From contig NC_089543.1 of the NCBI RefSeq assembly GCF_040115645.1, positions 186,001 to 250,000 on the forward strand: a stretch of 64,000 nt of DNA, in the 5' to 3' direction. Below are positions 12,381-24,770 of the stretch, one piece after another. Position numbers and translations under genes: made by a program. This stretch comes from Euwallacea fornicatus (lineage: Eukaryota > Arthropoda > Insecta > Coleoptera > Curculionidae). How positions within the stretch are numbered: position 1 is the first letter of the stretch; every line of letters begins with the position of its first letter. Under the pieces are notes generated by a model. It saw nothing but the letters and a program-made list of their open reading frames with translations, was not told where the DNA came from and ran no database searches.

Positions 12381-13690
12381 TATATCTACAGCTTTTAAAT
12401 GATGTTGAAGTTAAAAATTAGGTGGAAATTAGAGTATCCTGGTTAAAATTGAAAGTGTTTCTTATAGATTCCTACAGTACTTACCTACTTCGGAAGATAC
12501 ACAATTTTTGGATAGGTACTACTAAAGTATTAAAAAAAGTAATATTATAGGTATGGAATTATCCCGAAAGTGGCGGGTAGTTTTGAATTAAAATATTTCC
12601 CACTGTTTTTATGTTGCATGCTGGGCAGTATTTGGTCTTTTTGCACACGCTTTTTTCGCACAACTTCAAAATATACAGGGTGTCCGTTTCTAAAGCCTAA
12701 CCATGATGATTTCGATGACCATAAAAGATTCAAAGTTGATTAAATTGGGGTAAAGTTGTAAAATTTACAATAAAAAAATGCGGCGATTTAAAATTCAAAA
12801 AATTTTCATGACTTTTGGAGAATTCATAAAATAGTATGTAAATAAACGCAGTAAATTGGAAGGTCTCTAATTTGGTCAAGGAATTGAAAATTTTATGAAG
12901 TAAGTACTATAAAAAATATATGGGCGTAAAAAGGGGTCTGGCCTCCATAAAGAATAACGCACTATGTTTTGTCACCGATTTTTATTCGAAGTGCCTCAAA
13001 AATGAAATAAACACAAACTTGCAATATAGGGTGCTCCCAACCAAATGGCAATAAATATTTATTTATTTTTTAATTTATTTTATAGGCACCTTGATACCTC
13101 TTGCAGTTTTTGAGATATATCTTTTAAAGAATATTCGAGGCGGATCAAGGGAGTCTGGCCTCCAATAAAAAATAACGCAGTACATTTTGCCACTATTGGC
13201 ATGAGCTTAATAAGGTATATTGTAAACATCTCAAAACGATATGAGTTGCAATACTAGAATAAAAAAATTTTAAAAATCGAAACCTGAGTACCTTATGTAT
13301 AAGAAGATCGCATTTAAACAAAAATGAGTTTTCTTCCACCCGATAACAGACTCAGGATTGGAATTGTACATAGAGAGACGTAATTAATTCCTCTTTAATA
13401 TTTCGATATATATCGTGTATTCAAAACAGACTATTAGTAAGACTTAGTAATCGTCAAAGGATCTCTAATGTCTGCGCAGTATTTTCTTTCGACTGTTTGT
13501 TTGGAATGCTTTATGGCACAGCGAATAACATAAATCAGGATTTATCCCACACATATCCCATATTTCTTATTGTTAACAATTACTGAACTACCCTTTTAAC
13601 TTGGATATTTGTAACGCAAAGAAATACGTTGTTTTCAACAACAGGATTATTTCGTTGTAATTTAAAACAGAAGAGCTTTGTGGTATATGG
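12381..13690. other. Intergenic DNA with a CAGGGTGTCC-ended repeat and a partial direct repeat
   Basis: A CAGGGTGTCCGTTTCTAAAG end after TA at 12676 marks the left side of another dispersed element; its right end is not visible. Within it a block of about 50 bp starting GTCTGGCCTCC and continuing AATAACGCA occurs twice, at about 12938 and 13150, in direct orientation. No coding frame is supported. Confidence 0.5.
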
Positions 13691-13839
13691 TACACATACA
13701 CTCCCGAACATAAAATTAGGGCCACCTCGTAATTTGCATTTAATTTAATAGCTTATAGTTTATTCGAATTTTGCTCACCTGCAACATAATTTACTAACTT
13801 TATGCGGTGATTTCGTCGTGATTGCTCAAATGAAAAGGC

Positions 13840-14825
13840 ATTTTCATTGCAACATGCCAACAAGTTTTCGCTTCAGTACCGAGTACTTACTTCTCTAGCA
13901 GCGATAAGACCTTGTAGATAACAATGCTTGCTTCAGGTTTTGGATCAAATTCTGCAGAACATTGTTCAGATCCTGCACTAATATTTCGCGAAACTTTCTG
14001 AAGTTTCTAGGAGCGCGGACATGTCTGTGTAAGAGTCATTTTATCCTGTCCCAAACACGTCTGTCGAATTCAAATCAGGACATTAATCAGGCCAGATAAA
14101 ACGAGTGATTTAAACCTCATCAAGAAAAGCGGTAACCATGCGCAGTGTGCCGCCATGTCTTCATGCATAAAGTTTATCTTCTCTCCAAGAAAAATCATGA
14201 ACAGTACAACATAGCTTTCAGAAACCTCTGTCAGCTACCTGTACGCATTCAAAGTCTCATTTTGGGTGAAGACTAAAATTTCTTCCCATACCATAACTGA
14301 GCCTCTATCAAAGGGAAGTCGATCTGTTGTCGACACGCTCGTACACGTCTGTTTGAGTCCGTAAGAGAAAATCGAGATTAATCTAAAAACAATACACGAC
14401 TCTACTCCTTTACTGACCAAGCTAAATATTCTCGTGCAAAATTTAACTTCGCAATCCGATGTTCACGAGAAACCGGAGGCTCTGTAGCTCTAGATCGTGA
14501 GGATGATCCAGGAGCACCAAGTCGTCTTCTAACAGTCTACTCGCTTACGTTTATATTTCTCAGTTCACGTAGATGAGTTTGAAGGGACCGTAGCCGTTTA
14601 GTTAGTCAAAGGAATAGAAACGAGAAAGAGGCCATCTCTAGCTGTTCTGACCCGTCCTCGTCTTGATCCGGGCCTTCGAATGAGCAGCTCAGTCCCTTCA
14701 TTCTGCTGAAGCAGTTGTTGCACACTAAATAGGCTTAATCTACAGTTTTTAGCAGGTTCGCGATGTCCGCCGTCATTTTCTGTAGCCGCCACAATTCGTG
14801 CAACAACGACAGGACTTATGGGCAT
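13840..14825 (-). pseudogene. Tc1-like (DD34E) transposase pseudogene
   Basis: On the minus strand from about 14825 one reads a Tc1-type N-terminus (SPVVVARIVAATENDGGHRE, then LSLFSVQQLLQ and LIRRPGSRRGRV). Further on come GSVMVWEEILVF (family SVMVWGGI), FLGEKINFMHED (second Asp replaced by Glu in the HDNARPH box) and VWDRIKMTLTQ. The normally invariant PDLNPIEH segment contains stops and the catalytic Glu position reads Arg. It is a badly decayed full-length copy spread over all three frames. A possible left end (CACTCCCGAACATAAA near 13699) has no confident partner. Confidence 0.75.
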
Positions 14826-14899
14826 TTTAATGAAAAGACGAAATGATCATTTTTAGAATTTGCAAAATATAGAGATAAAGACACAGAACACAATAATGC

Positions 14900-15599
14900 T
14901 AATAATTCGTTTCAGGAATTATGGTACGAAGATGCTTTTTTTGTCGGATGCTCATCGAAACATATGATTATGTATTAAGAGCGTATTAGATGTCGAACAG
15001 AAACCTTCTAAGTTAGAAAAATACCCCTTGAATTTGTGTATACGAACATTGAGAGATTTTTCAAGTGACTCTAATTTTATACTTTGGAGAGTACTTTACA
15101 ATTTTTTTCCAATAAGGCCAGGAACATTCGAACAAAATTTAGCATCGTTTAAAGAATTATTACCGCACATGCCGAACATTCATTCCAAACCCTTTTTCAT
15201 TATGTGAATTTATCGCCGTTTAAAGTTGATCGCTTTGAATTAATTCCAATTTCTTTGCCTTTGAAAAATGTTTAGATTAAAATTTTCTAATTTCCCTGAC
15301 TCATAAATACCTACCAAAGAGACCTGTAATATATAATAATTGTGTACTATTTCTTCAAAAAATAAAATCGACACGTTCAAGTTTGCTGTAGCTAATAAAT
15401 CACCCAGTGTGTGTCCCACATAGGCCTCTATTCTGTGACAATAAACGATAGTGGATGCTAGATCATGCAAGTCATCTGGTATACACGGTAACAGTTGACC
15501 TTGTTTGGCTTACTCAAGGTTTTAACAAAGAAAATTCGCCCTTGATGCTCTAAACATCATTTAAAAAGTGTGTGTGAATGAGGGTAGATGAGGGTGCTC
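14900..15599. other. Intergenic, no gene seen
   Basis: No motif, repeat partner or RNA gene was recognised. The 76-codon minus frame at 15240-15470 has no domain signature. Confidence 0.4.
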
Positions 15600-16860
15600 T
15601 CAAAAAGGTTTTTTTGCGTGTGTCTATCATTACTATCTTCGAAACGATGAGAGTTACGACTTCGTTTGAATAAGACAAAGCTTGCCCCTTATGGAGCTCA
15701 TTAAGGAAGACGCTTCAACGTTGCGACATTTTTAGTGATTTCTTAGATATTTGAAAAAAATATGAAAATGGCCAAAAACTTCATTTCTTCGTATTCCGTA
15801 ATTGTTTATGGCAGAAAAGGCATTTAAATTGTAAGATTTCACTATGTCCTACTCTTTACTAAACAACACATTGAAGAGCACACTGCACATTAATTTTCTA
15901 ATAACTTAATAACATTTAATAGCTTTTAATAACTAAATAATCATTATCAACGTCATTAGTTTAAATACGGACCTAATATTTTGATTTCATTACCAAAAGC
16001 GCTTTTTATTTCTAATCCACCCATGTATAATTTGTTAACGTTTCAACCCAAATCATTTATCATCAGACTATTTTTATTTGTCGTTTTAAACTACCCTACA
16101 AGTAAGTTAAGAAGATGAAGATGATTTTCTAACAATTTTTTACATTTAGTTCTCAGTTGATCAGATAAAGTAGTTTTTAGACTTATTTTCGTCTTTTATA
16201 ATTTATGGCCGAGCTGAACCCATAAAAAACTAAGTTTCAATAATACAATTCAGTAGTAACGAAAAAATGAATATGTAAGTTGTGTATTTGCGAAATTTTC
16301 GTAATGCTAAAAATGCTTTGGAATAGTATCAGAAATTGTACCCAGACAGAAGATCTCCCACATCGAAAATCTTGAAAAAAAACCGTACTCATGTAACTTT
16401 CTTTCCAATTTCGCAAAATATTCTGATGATGAATTATTCAGGATGAAATGTTAATAAATATAAATAAATTATACATGGGGCCATTAGAAATAAAAATATG
16501 ATTCGAAATGTGAAACAAAAATTCCAGATCCGTACTTAATAGTAATGAAGTAAATAACGATTACTTACTTGTTAAAAGCTTTGCAATGACATTCGATATG
16601 TCGTTTTGTAAACAGTAAAAAGTAGTAAAGCTTTGTAATTTAAACTTCTTTTCTGTCACAAACGTTTAGGAATTACGAGGAATTGAAGTTTTGGACCATT
16701 TTAATGTTTCTAAATATCTAGAAAATCCCTGAAAACGTAGCAACCTTGTAGCGGTTTCCTTAATGAGCTCCACAAGGGGCAAGTTCTATCAAATTTAAAC
16801 GGTCGGAATTCCCACCTTTTCCGAGATAGCAAATGGTTGACACACCTAAAAAAACCTGTG
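15600..16860. repeat. Foldback element with arms of about 480 bp
   Basis: The left arm (about 15604-16100) and right arm (about 16390-16859) are inverted copies along their whole length. GGAGCTCATTAAGGAA at about 15691 pairs with revcomp of TTCCTTAATGAGCTCC at about 16757. CATGTATAATTTGTTAA near 16023 pairs with the segment near 16470. The outer ends read AGGTTTTTTTGCGTGTGTC and AGGTTTTTTTAGGTGTGTC. Arm identity looks like roughly 70-75 percent by eye. No transposase frame is present. It is the longest hairpin in the window. Confidence 0.75.
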
Positions 16861-17757
16861 GATTCTTGTAATTGTTTTAACTGAAATGAAACATTTTACT
16901 TTTGTTGTGCCCACTTATCATCTTCATTATCCTTGCACTCAGTCTGGAATTCAACGGTTTTCCGGGTGCTTCTTAGTATTGTTTCACGAGAGGTGAGCAG
17001 AGGTCGTTGAGATAAGGCAGGAGAGTCATTCGGAGTAGGAGAAGTCGTCCCAGAAGTCATTTTCGTTGTTTTCTTATTGCTTTTGAGTCAAGAAATCGTC
17101 CTGCAAGTAAAAAAATTAGTTGATAAAACACACAAAAGAATAATGGTTTTTGCAAATGACAGCGGTTATAGACCGGCAAGAAAATATTTGTGGAAACTCC
17201 TATAGCAGCGCGTTTAGAGGTTGTAATACGAATTTATGAATAATTCAAACTTTGTTTTCTAGGTCTCTCAGGTATGGCTTTGGTGAAAGAGATGTACTCT
17301 CTTTCGGAACTTCTAAATGATTACCGAGCTTCACAAATTAGTCTTTTACTGTCGTCCTCGAATTCAAAACTAATGCAAAATTCGTACCGAGAAGACGTTA
17401 TTGTCCACGGAGCTAAATAATGAATATTAAATCGGGATTATCTGCGGCAAATTGAAATTCTATTGAGTAATTCGAAATTACTGTTTCCCCAATTAAGCCA
17501 CTGCTCCCGGCATGCCAAACATCAATTCTACAATCCAAATAAAGTTTTCTATCAAATTATAATTTGACGTTTTCATCCCCTTTCCGGGGTACGGGAACGG
17601 AGATGATAATTTGGCTCAATGCCAAGAAATCTCGCACTTTGCATTTATAAATTTGGAGCTGGAAGAGATAGTCATCGAGAACGATAGCTTTTCCTGTTTG
17701 CTTTGCCCGAACGAAAGTTCCCATTCGAGGTTGTTGTATAGAGGTCAAATAGAACAA
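16861..17757. other. Intergenic, no gene seen
   Basis: Unique-looking sequence. Two overlapping 66-69 codon frames at 17557-17820 lie on opposite strands and show no domain. Confidence 0.4.
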
Positions 17758-17759
17758 TA

Positions 17760-18153
17760 CAGGGTGCTCCTTAATGTCGTGCTAAAATTTCAAGATGTAA
17801 TTCCGCAGATTATTGTATGACGAAAATTTCACAAGAACATATGTGCACTACGTTCCAAATTTTTAGCGAGAGGGTGTTGAAATTTTTCTTTTCAAATCGT
17901 CTCTTTAAAATTTCTCAGAAAAGATTTTAGATATATCTTTCAATTTCAGTGTATGTCCATGGCACATAACACTCCGCATTTTAATAAAAAAGTAATTATA
18001 TTGCCTAACCAGTGACGTCCTTACTAACATGTTTTCCTATATTATTTATGAAAAAAGTGGTACGTCACTGAATTGTTTTCGCTGGAATAATTTTTCCGAT
18101 TAGGCTTGTTAATCCTTTACTAATAAGATCCCTTATAAATAAACTATAAAATA
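17760..18153. repeat. CAGGGTGCTCC-ended repeat, copy 2, interrupted by mariner
   Basis: It starts CAGGGTGCTCCTTAATGTCG after TA. The first 70 bases align with the copy at 3008, including TTCCGCAGATTATTG. The mariner at 18156 follows directly, and related AT-rich sequence may continue after 19442, so the mariner probably inserted into this older repeat (inference from position). Confidence 0.5.
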
Positions 18154-18155
18154 TA

Positions 18156-19440
18156 TTAGGTGTATACCTATGACTCCCCATTTTTTAGGCATTTTCAACT
18201 GCTTGAAACTGTATAAATTTATTAACAATGTTTATTAAAAATAATTTCCATCGTTAATGACAACATTTTCTCAGAGATTAGGCAGTTTATGGAGTCCATC
18301 GTAAAAAAAATTCGTCGGTTTTGAAGCGATCCATTCATCAAGCCATTCTTGGACTTCTTGGCGATTCTGGAAGCGCCGCTCTGCCAAACCGTGAGCCATT
18401 GAACGGAAAAGGTGATAATCCGACGGGGTGATATCTGGCGAGTATGGCGGGTGCGGAAAGTCTTCCCATTTGAAATCCTTCAAGGTGTTCTTGACCGGTT
18501 GAGCGACATGAGGCCTTGCGTTGTCATGAAGCAGTATGACTTTGTCGTGTCGATCCGCCCATTCTGGCCTCTTTACTGTGAGTTGATTACGCAACTGCAC
18601 TAGTGGTTGGAAGTAACGATTGGCAGTGACTGTTTCGTCAGGTTGGAGAAGCTCGTAATACAGTATGCTGCGCTGGTCCCACCAAATGCAGAGCAATACC
18701 TTCTTCCCGTGGATATTTGGCTTTGCGATCGAAGTTGTTGGCTCACCCGGGTTCACCCATGATTTTTTCCTTTTTGAATTGTCGAAGTAAACCCATTTTT
18801 CATCTTCGGTCACAATACGATGTAGAAAAGATTTTCTTTGAAAACGTTCAAGCAAGATCTTACACGTCGTTTTTCGTTGCTCTTTGTTCCTTTCCGTCAA
18901 TTCATAAGGCATCCATTTTCCTACCTTTTGAATTTTTCCCATAGCGTGAAGACGAACCGAAAGCGTCTTCTGCGTGACGTTAAGGGAAGATGCGAGGTGT
19001 TCTTGCGTTTGCGCGGCGTCTTCGTCCAACAAAGCCTGCAGTTCTTCGTCTTCAAATTTTTTCGATGGCTTACCATGCTCCTTGTCGTTGAGGTCGAAAT
19101 CACCTGATTTGAAGCGCTGAAACCATTGTTGGCAAGTTCTTATAGATGCAGCATCATTGCCATAAGCCTCAATGAGCATTTGGTGAGCGGCAGTGGCGTT
19201 TTTCTTAAGATAGAAAAGGAAGAGCAAAGCTTCCCGCAAATGATGTTCATTCGGCACAAAATTGGACATATTTAAACCTTAATTGAAAAGTTTTAAAAGG
19301 TCATATAGCAATTATCATAAATAAATAGAAAGCTGATAATACGGAGCAAAAAATGAAATAAAATTCCTTAAATAAAAAAATATTTTTTCAAAGAAAATAG
19401 AACTAGAAATAAAAACGCGGAGTCATAGGTATACACCTAA
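18156..19440 (-). mobile_element. Complete mariner transposon, 1285 bp
   Basis: The terminal inverted repeats match over at least 22 bases, beginning TTAGGTGTATACCTATGACT at the left and exactly inverted at the right. TA target duplications lie at 18154-18155 and 19441-19442. The length of 1285 bp is that of a canonical full-size mariner. The transposase occupies nearly all of it on the minus strand. Perfect ends and a transposase with one nonsense codon make it one of the youngest insertions here. Confidence 0.97.
18235..19269 (-). pseudogene. mariner (D34D) transposase, one late nonsense codon
   Basis: From ATG at 19269 an open frame of 332 codons runs to TGA at 18271-18273. In order it shows the N-terminal helix-turn-helix region (MSNFVPNEHHLREAL to QQWFQRFKSGDF), a second DNA-binding segment (LNVTQKTLSVRLHAMGKIQK), and WMPYEL in place of WVPHEL. 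The catalytic triad is complete: TEDEKWVYF, LLHDNARPH and PPYSPDITPSDYHLF, with 34 residues between the second and third Asp. Reading through the TGA restores ENVVINDGNYF and then TAA at 18235, giving the usual length of about 344 residues. The TGA sits where relatives have Trp (KLPNLW), so TGG-to-TGA would explain it. The loss is only the last dozen residues; whether the truncated protein is active is unknown. Confidence 0.95.
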
Positions 19441-19442
19441 TA

Positions 19443-20045
19443 TTTAATTTCATATGAAGTGCCCCACCTAGTAATAACAATAACTAAGTCTTGTAATTTT
19501 GGCAAAACAATGTTTCGAAATAGAATATGAAATGATCAGAGTTTTCGTAGAAAAGAAAGAACTGTAATGGTTTTTTTGTCATCGACCTTCTAGATTTTTA
19601 TTCCGTATATACATTAACTATACGTCACTGGTTTTTGCAAAAATTAGTGTTATCTTCTTAAAGCCAGATTAATTGTGTTCAAAAGTGCCTCTTGTACTTT
19701 TTCATTGTTATTTTATTGTATGTTTTCGAAGTAAAAATTATTTTATTAGGCAGTACAATAATAAGCCATGTTCGGAATGATTTATTTTAATTTTATTATT
19801 TTATTTGTATTCACTATTTTTTCAAGAAACAATGTATTATATTGTATGCGAAATGGCTTCCCTGTGCTTCAATACTTGCTCAAAATGACCTTCGCCAATT
19901 TCTTAAGACGGAAAAGTTATAACGCCCCATACCGTGAAAACAGAGCATTTCCAGACCCATATTTATATTAACCTTTTTTCATATTTGTTGATGTACAATC
20001 TGCCCTTAAATTTTAATCACAATATTCTGTAATACCTTGTATATG
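19443..20045. other. Intergenic, no gene seen
   Basis: AT-rich sequence between the mariner and the next transposon fragment. The 67-codon frame at 19768 is hydrophobic by composition but has no support as a gene. Confidence 0.35.
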
Positions 20046-20688
20046 CAGGGTAGCCATTAAACATACGTCAAAAATTTAGGGCATCATTCATTGCACTATT
20101 CTAGGAATATTTTGTCCTTTATTGATTTTTGAAAAGCCTCTTCCTTCTGATGATATAAAGTAAGGAAAACTTTCGACAATGGCAACATTTTATTACTAAA
20201 TATTACATGTAAAGCTTTTTAATCTACAAGAAACGTTGAAAATGACCACCTTTAGCTAGGATGCAAGACTCTAATCTTCTCCTCGTCGACCGGCGAACTC
20301 TTTCAAAAACATCGGGGTCGTTTCATATTGAATTACATTCTACAATAATCCACTTTTTCAAATCTTCCACATTTTTCACTGGAGCAGTATAAACTAATGA
20401 TGATCTCACAGAAAACAGATGCTCCCATAGGATATAATCCAGAAGTTTAAGGCCGAGGATCGAGCAGGCCATAAGTGAGGTTCACTTCGATCAATCCGAC
20501 CATCTCCGTATGTTAGTGACAAAAATTCACAACCATCCACATTGAAATGCATTGGTTCACCATCGTACATAAACCATATTACATTTATTGTTGCCAAAGG
20601 TACATCTTCTAGAAATTGAGGTAACGTTTGTTCCCAAAGGTGCGATACACCCCACCAGTCACTATTTCTGGGAAACATTTAGAACGTT
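20046..20688 (-). pseudogene. DD41D transposase 3' half, minus strand
   Basis: The left terminus CAGGGTAGCCATTAAAC at 20046 follows a TATATG context. On the minus strand the frame from 20678 reads SHLWEQTLPQFLEDVPLA, then INVIWFMYDGEPMHF with the second catalytic Asp, then LWPARS. After a frameshift it continues PKLLDYILWEHLF with the third Asp, and ends VRRSTRRRLESCILAKGGHF before TAG at 20224-20226. The spacing of the two acidic residues is about 41. The 5' half is missing: the sequence changes abruptly near 20690 into a Tc1-like fragment on the opposite strand. Confidence 0.75.
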
Positions 20689-21048
20689 AGAGTTCAACAA
20701 TCTCTTGAGGCCAGAAGTAATATCCTTCATGCAAACTTTACCAAATAGCATTTTTGAAGAGGATAATGCAAAGCTAAATATTACGAACATTACTCGGAGA
20801 TACCTGGATAAAGCACAATTGAGAATACTGTTTTGGCCTGCAGGGTCACCGGATCTATCACCTATCGAACATCTGTGGAACGTTTTCGAAATTTATCGAG
20901 GCCCCCAATTAATTTGGATAAACTACGACATCCTCTTGAGGTAACATGGAACGGTGTGTCCCGGGAAGATATTGATCATTTTCGGCAAAGACTGCCGCGA
21001 AGAGTATATGTTTGTGCTGATGTACGCAGCGATCTCACTCATTATTAA
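20689..21048 (+). pseudogene. Tc1-like (DD34E) transposase 3' end, plus strand
   Basis: Reading NLLRPEVISFMQTLP, then DNAKLNITNITRRYLD, then ILFWPAGSPDLSPIEHLWNVF, gives the second and third acidic residues of a Tc1 transposase, 34 residues apart. After one frameshift it continues RPPINLDKLRHPLEVTWNGV and ends RSDLTHY and TAA, the standard C-terminus of this family (compare DTTHY at 26690). It is truncated at 5' exactly where the minus-strand DD41D fragment begins, so the two fragments are joined back to back. Confidence 0.75.
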
Positions 21049-22815
21049 CTTTTTAATTAATAATTTCTTTTACTGAAGCTCTGATCATCTTATAATCGGT
21101 TATGACGCGTGATTTTGCCTAAATTCCAACACATGATTGTTATTATTATCAGGAGGTGCATTTAATATAAAACTGAGAATATTATACAGTTCGTTAAAAA
21201 AGACCTTTTTCATGTAGAATTGATGAGCGTAATCAGAAAAAATGTTTCCGCGGAAAAAAATTTGTGACGTAACGCTTGTGTGTAACTCATCATTAATGTA
21301 AATCAAAACCGACGAAAGTATTGTAGTTTCAACAGATAACTCAGTCTGTGGATTTTATACGTTCTACTTTCGGATCTCCTTTAAAAGGAAAAGTAAAATA
21401 TGGAATTCCAATGGCGATAAATCGTGAGGAAACGTGCACTTAACCTTGCCGAATCAGTATATCTTTTCTAGCAGAATTAATAACGATACCTCCAGGCATC
21501 GTTCTCAGGAATTCCCAGATGAGTTTCCCTCAAATTACATAGATAGCTCGGCTTATAAAGCGATTCCTGAAATCATCCTGGCCAACTTTTGCTCAAACTA
21601 ATATTTTCCACGAAGCCTACTCGCTTTCTCGCATGTGGCGGTAACAGTTTATAAAGCCTCAAAGTCGCGTGAACTGGCTTTTATTTCAATTTATGTTAAT
21701 TTATGCTCTTACTTTCCACTAAATAAGGTTATCTTTTCCTTGAAACTTTTTCCCCGCGGAGCAGGAAAATCTCCTTCATTCATTAGTACCAAGGAAAATT
21801 GCCAATTTCCTGAATGAAGTCATGATTCCGGTCAATACCTGACCTTTACTTTTTGAAGACGAAGAGAGGCTCTAACAGCTCCATGATTTCTGTCGACTTC
21901 TTATCTCTAAAGCGAAGATAATCGGGATTAAATTGGACTTAGACTTTGATGGATACTCACCAATTTATCCAAAACATTTTCGGACGAGTCAATAAGGGCT
22001 TACGATAGATAGAGCTCAAGTTTTCACATAAAAAATTAAACGAACCCAAGTCCTAATACTCCATCTTTCGTAAACACTTTAATCTTTGCCGTCTGTCGCT
22101 GAAATGGTGAGACATCGTATGTTTAGGAATGTGTCTCATTTATGATATAGTGCTTTTTTAGTTGTAATCCAAGATTTTGGTTTATTTTGCAATAAATAAC
22201 TTTCTAGTTAATTTCCGTTTTAATTAAATCCGTTAATATGGTGTTCATATTCCTCAGCGCCACTTTAAGCCGCTTTATTTTTCTTTATAACGATTTAACG
22301 AAAGAGGGAATGGAAGTTTTCCGGAAAACAATTAACTTGTCCCTTGTTCGTGGAAAAGTTATTATTAAAATTAACTAAAATTTCTGTGATAGGGAATGTT
22401 AACAGTAGAAGATGGACAGGGAAGAACCTTCGATCAATCTCACAATACACGATTTTTCGGTGGCAACAACACAATTGCAAACTCTACGTTTAAAAATTTA
22501 ATCATTGAGTAGAATCTAATTTTTAAAAAATGAGATAGAAAGAGGCAATTCCGAAAAACTGGAAGGCTCATACCATCATACCACACAGAAAATCCCGTGG
22601 GAGCCCTGGACATTCTAAACCTGGGGAAGTCCCACATAGCACATCAATAGTCATAGCAATACTCGCGAACATTCAAACATTTCCGTTCTTAGTAAAACTG
22701 AAAACAACGTCAGGACATTTACTTTTTGTCTAGGGAATAATTTATATAAGTAATTACCTACCACGGTTCCGTAAATTTTTGTATTCCATTTGATAGGTTC
22801 AAAAATGATATTATG
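21049..22815. other. Intergenic, no gene seen (1.8 kb)
   Basis: No domain, repeat partner or splice-framed exon could be recognised on either strand. Confidence 0.4.
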
Positions 22816-23839
22816 CAGAATGGAACAGCCAAACGGAATAAATTTAGTTTCTGCAAATTTCAACATATGTGAGAAAATACCGAAACATGATAATTTTAGA
22901 TTTCGAAATTACACCCTGCAACATAAAAATTTAATCCGTTAAATCCCCTTTGCGTGACAATTTCTACCCACGAATTTTTAAGTTTCAAGTATGAGTTTGT
23001 GATAGCTCATTTAAAAGATCTGTTCATTCTCTATTTAAAATTGCTATGGTTATAATTTAATTTGAAAGAATAATTGAAGAGAAATCGTGTAATTGAGCAA
23101 ATTATCTGTGACAAATTGAAAACGTTTTAATTAATACCTCTTCGCTATTGATAACGCAACAAAATAACAAAACAAATCGATCTTAACGTACCTTAGTTTA
23201 ACTTTTCCAAATTGGTGAATACAGAGGCGAAGTTTGCCAGAATGGCCAGCACGATCACCCGACCTTACTGCATTAGACTTCCTTATGGGGATATATGAAG
23301 ACTACAGTACAAACCACGCCATCGAGCTGACTTAAAAAGAAGAATAACGCTTGCGATTAGATCGGTTACACCTCAGATGCTGATTAATGATAGAAGATAT
23401 TTTTATGTACGGTCTGGATACTGCCAGCAGGTACGAAGGAGTCATTTTGAATATCTTATAGAAGATTGAGATTGATCCGTTTTCTTATTTTATTATGTAA
23501 TCAATAACGAAATGGTATTAGTTATTAAATTTTAAGTTTAATGTAGAGAATGGCATCAATTACATAATTTTTTTCTATTATTCATTGCAATAAAATTTAA
23601 AACCATAGCAGTTTTGGATAGAGAATGAAGACCTTTCGATTGAGGCATCACAAACTCATGCTTCCAATAAAAAAAATTGGGGGTTGCAATTATCACACGA
23701 AGAGTGTTAATTTTAAGTAAAAACTATTTACGTTACAGGATGTAATATTATAATATAAAATTGACGTGTCTAGGTATTTTTTTCACCTACGTGGAAACAT
23801 ACAACTAGGGAATTTTTTCCATTGAATTATTCCACCCTG
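22816..23839 (+). mobile_element. DD41D-family element, decayed, 1.02 kb
   Basis: The left end CAGAATGGAACAGCCAAACG and the inverted right end (ATTCCACCCTG, then TA) match the ends of the element at 38533-39299, as do the adjoining bases (GAAAATACCGAAACA). Internally, at about 23226-23330 on the plus strand, a short frame reads RSLPEWPARSPDLTALDF with the third catalytic Asp intact and then LMGIYEDYST. Most of the transposase is deleted or unreadable. Confidence 0.75.
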
Positions 23840-24770
23840 TATATGCCGTTGTATGTGCTCTTGAAAAAAATGTTGTTACAGAATTGAAGTCGAGAAAACA
23901 TACATTATTAATGAAAAATAGTTAAAAGCATAAAATCAATCAAGAACAAAGTGATTAATGCCATAATTCAGCAAAAACTGAAACTAAAATTAATTTCAAT
24001 CCAGAAGAGGGTAAACTGTCTTTGACCCTCATATACCGAAATCAATAATAACTAACTTGACAAAACGAACTTTATACGACGAAAAAAAGATTCTAGATTA
24101 AACGACTTATCCATATTAATCTTTTTAAGTCGATAATACTTCACTTATAATGGTACAAAAAGAACATGAATAAAACTCGTATATTCGTGTGAAACAGGCG
24201 ACATTTCATTCAGGTAATATTCTAGTTTGAAACTCGTCACATGGATAAAATAATAAATATGAAATGTATAATAAATTTCTACAATTATTTCAATTATATA
24301 GACAAAGTAATATATCTGCAACAGCTGGAAAAAGCAATTATTGGAAAACAGAGTAGTTCGCAATGGCTGAATGTTAAAACTATAAAGTCTGGAACTTCTT
24401 GGAACATCAGTATCTCCCAGAAACGGAAAGAAAAGGGAAAAACAGAGATTTTACTCGGTAACCATTATTTATTTAGAAGATTTAAGAATCTGACCGACGA
24501 CTTGATTGATTTTAGACGGTCAAGTATTCAAATATTGAAAAATGAATGGAGTTAAAGAGAGTTTCCGTTCCATAAATGATTTTAAACTCTTTGTGAGGTA
24601 AATTTGTTTTTGAGTCACTTAACTCGGATCATACAATGTAAGTGGGAGTATTCCTTTCAACGCTAATTAGCTCTCGAAAAGCTGAGCAAAGTCTGTATGC
24701 AAGATTTTTTTGGAAATCTCGAAAACAACTAAAATGTGCGCGTACGCAAAAAATTACGAAATATTTTAAA
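23840..24770. other. Intergenic, no gene seen
   Basis: AT-rich. A plus frame of 104 codons at 24241-24555 is lysine-, isoleucine- and asparagine-rich, as expected from base composition, and has no recognisable domain. Confidence 0.35.

Noticed and set aside
24241..24555. 104-codon plus open frame
   Set aside because: Lys/Ile/Asn-rich as expected from AT-rich DNA; no domain, no splice or start context.
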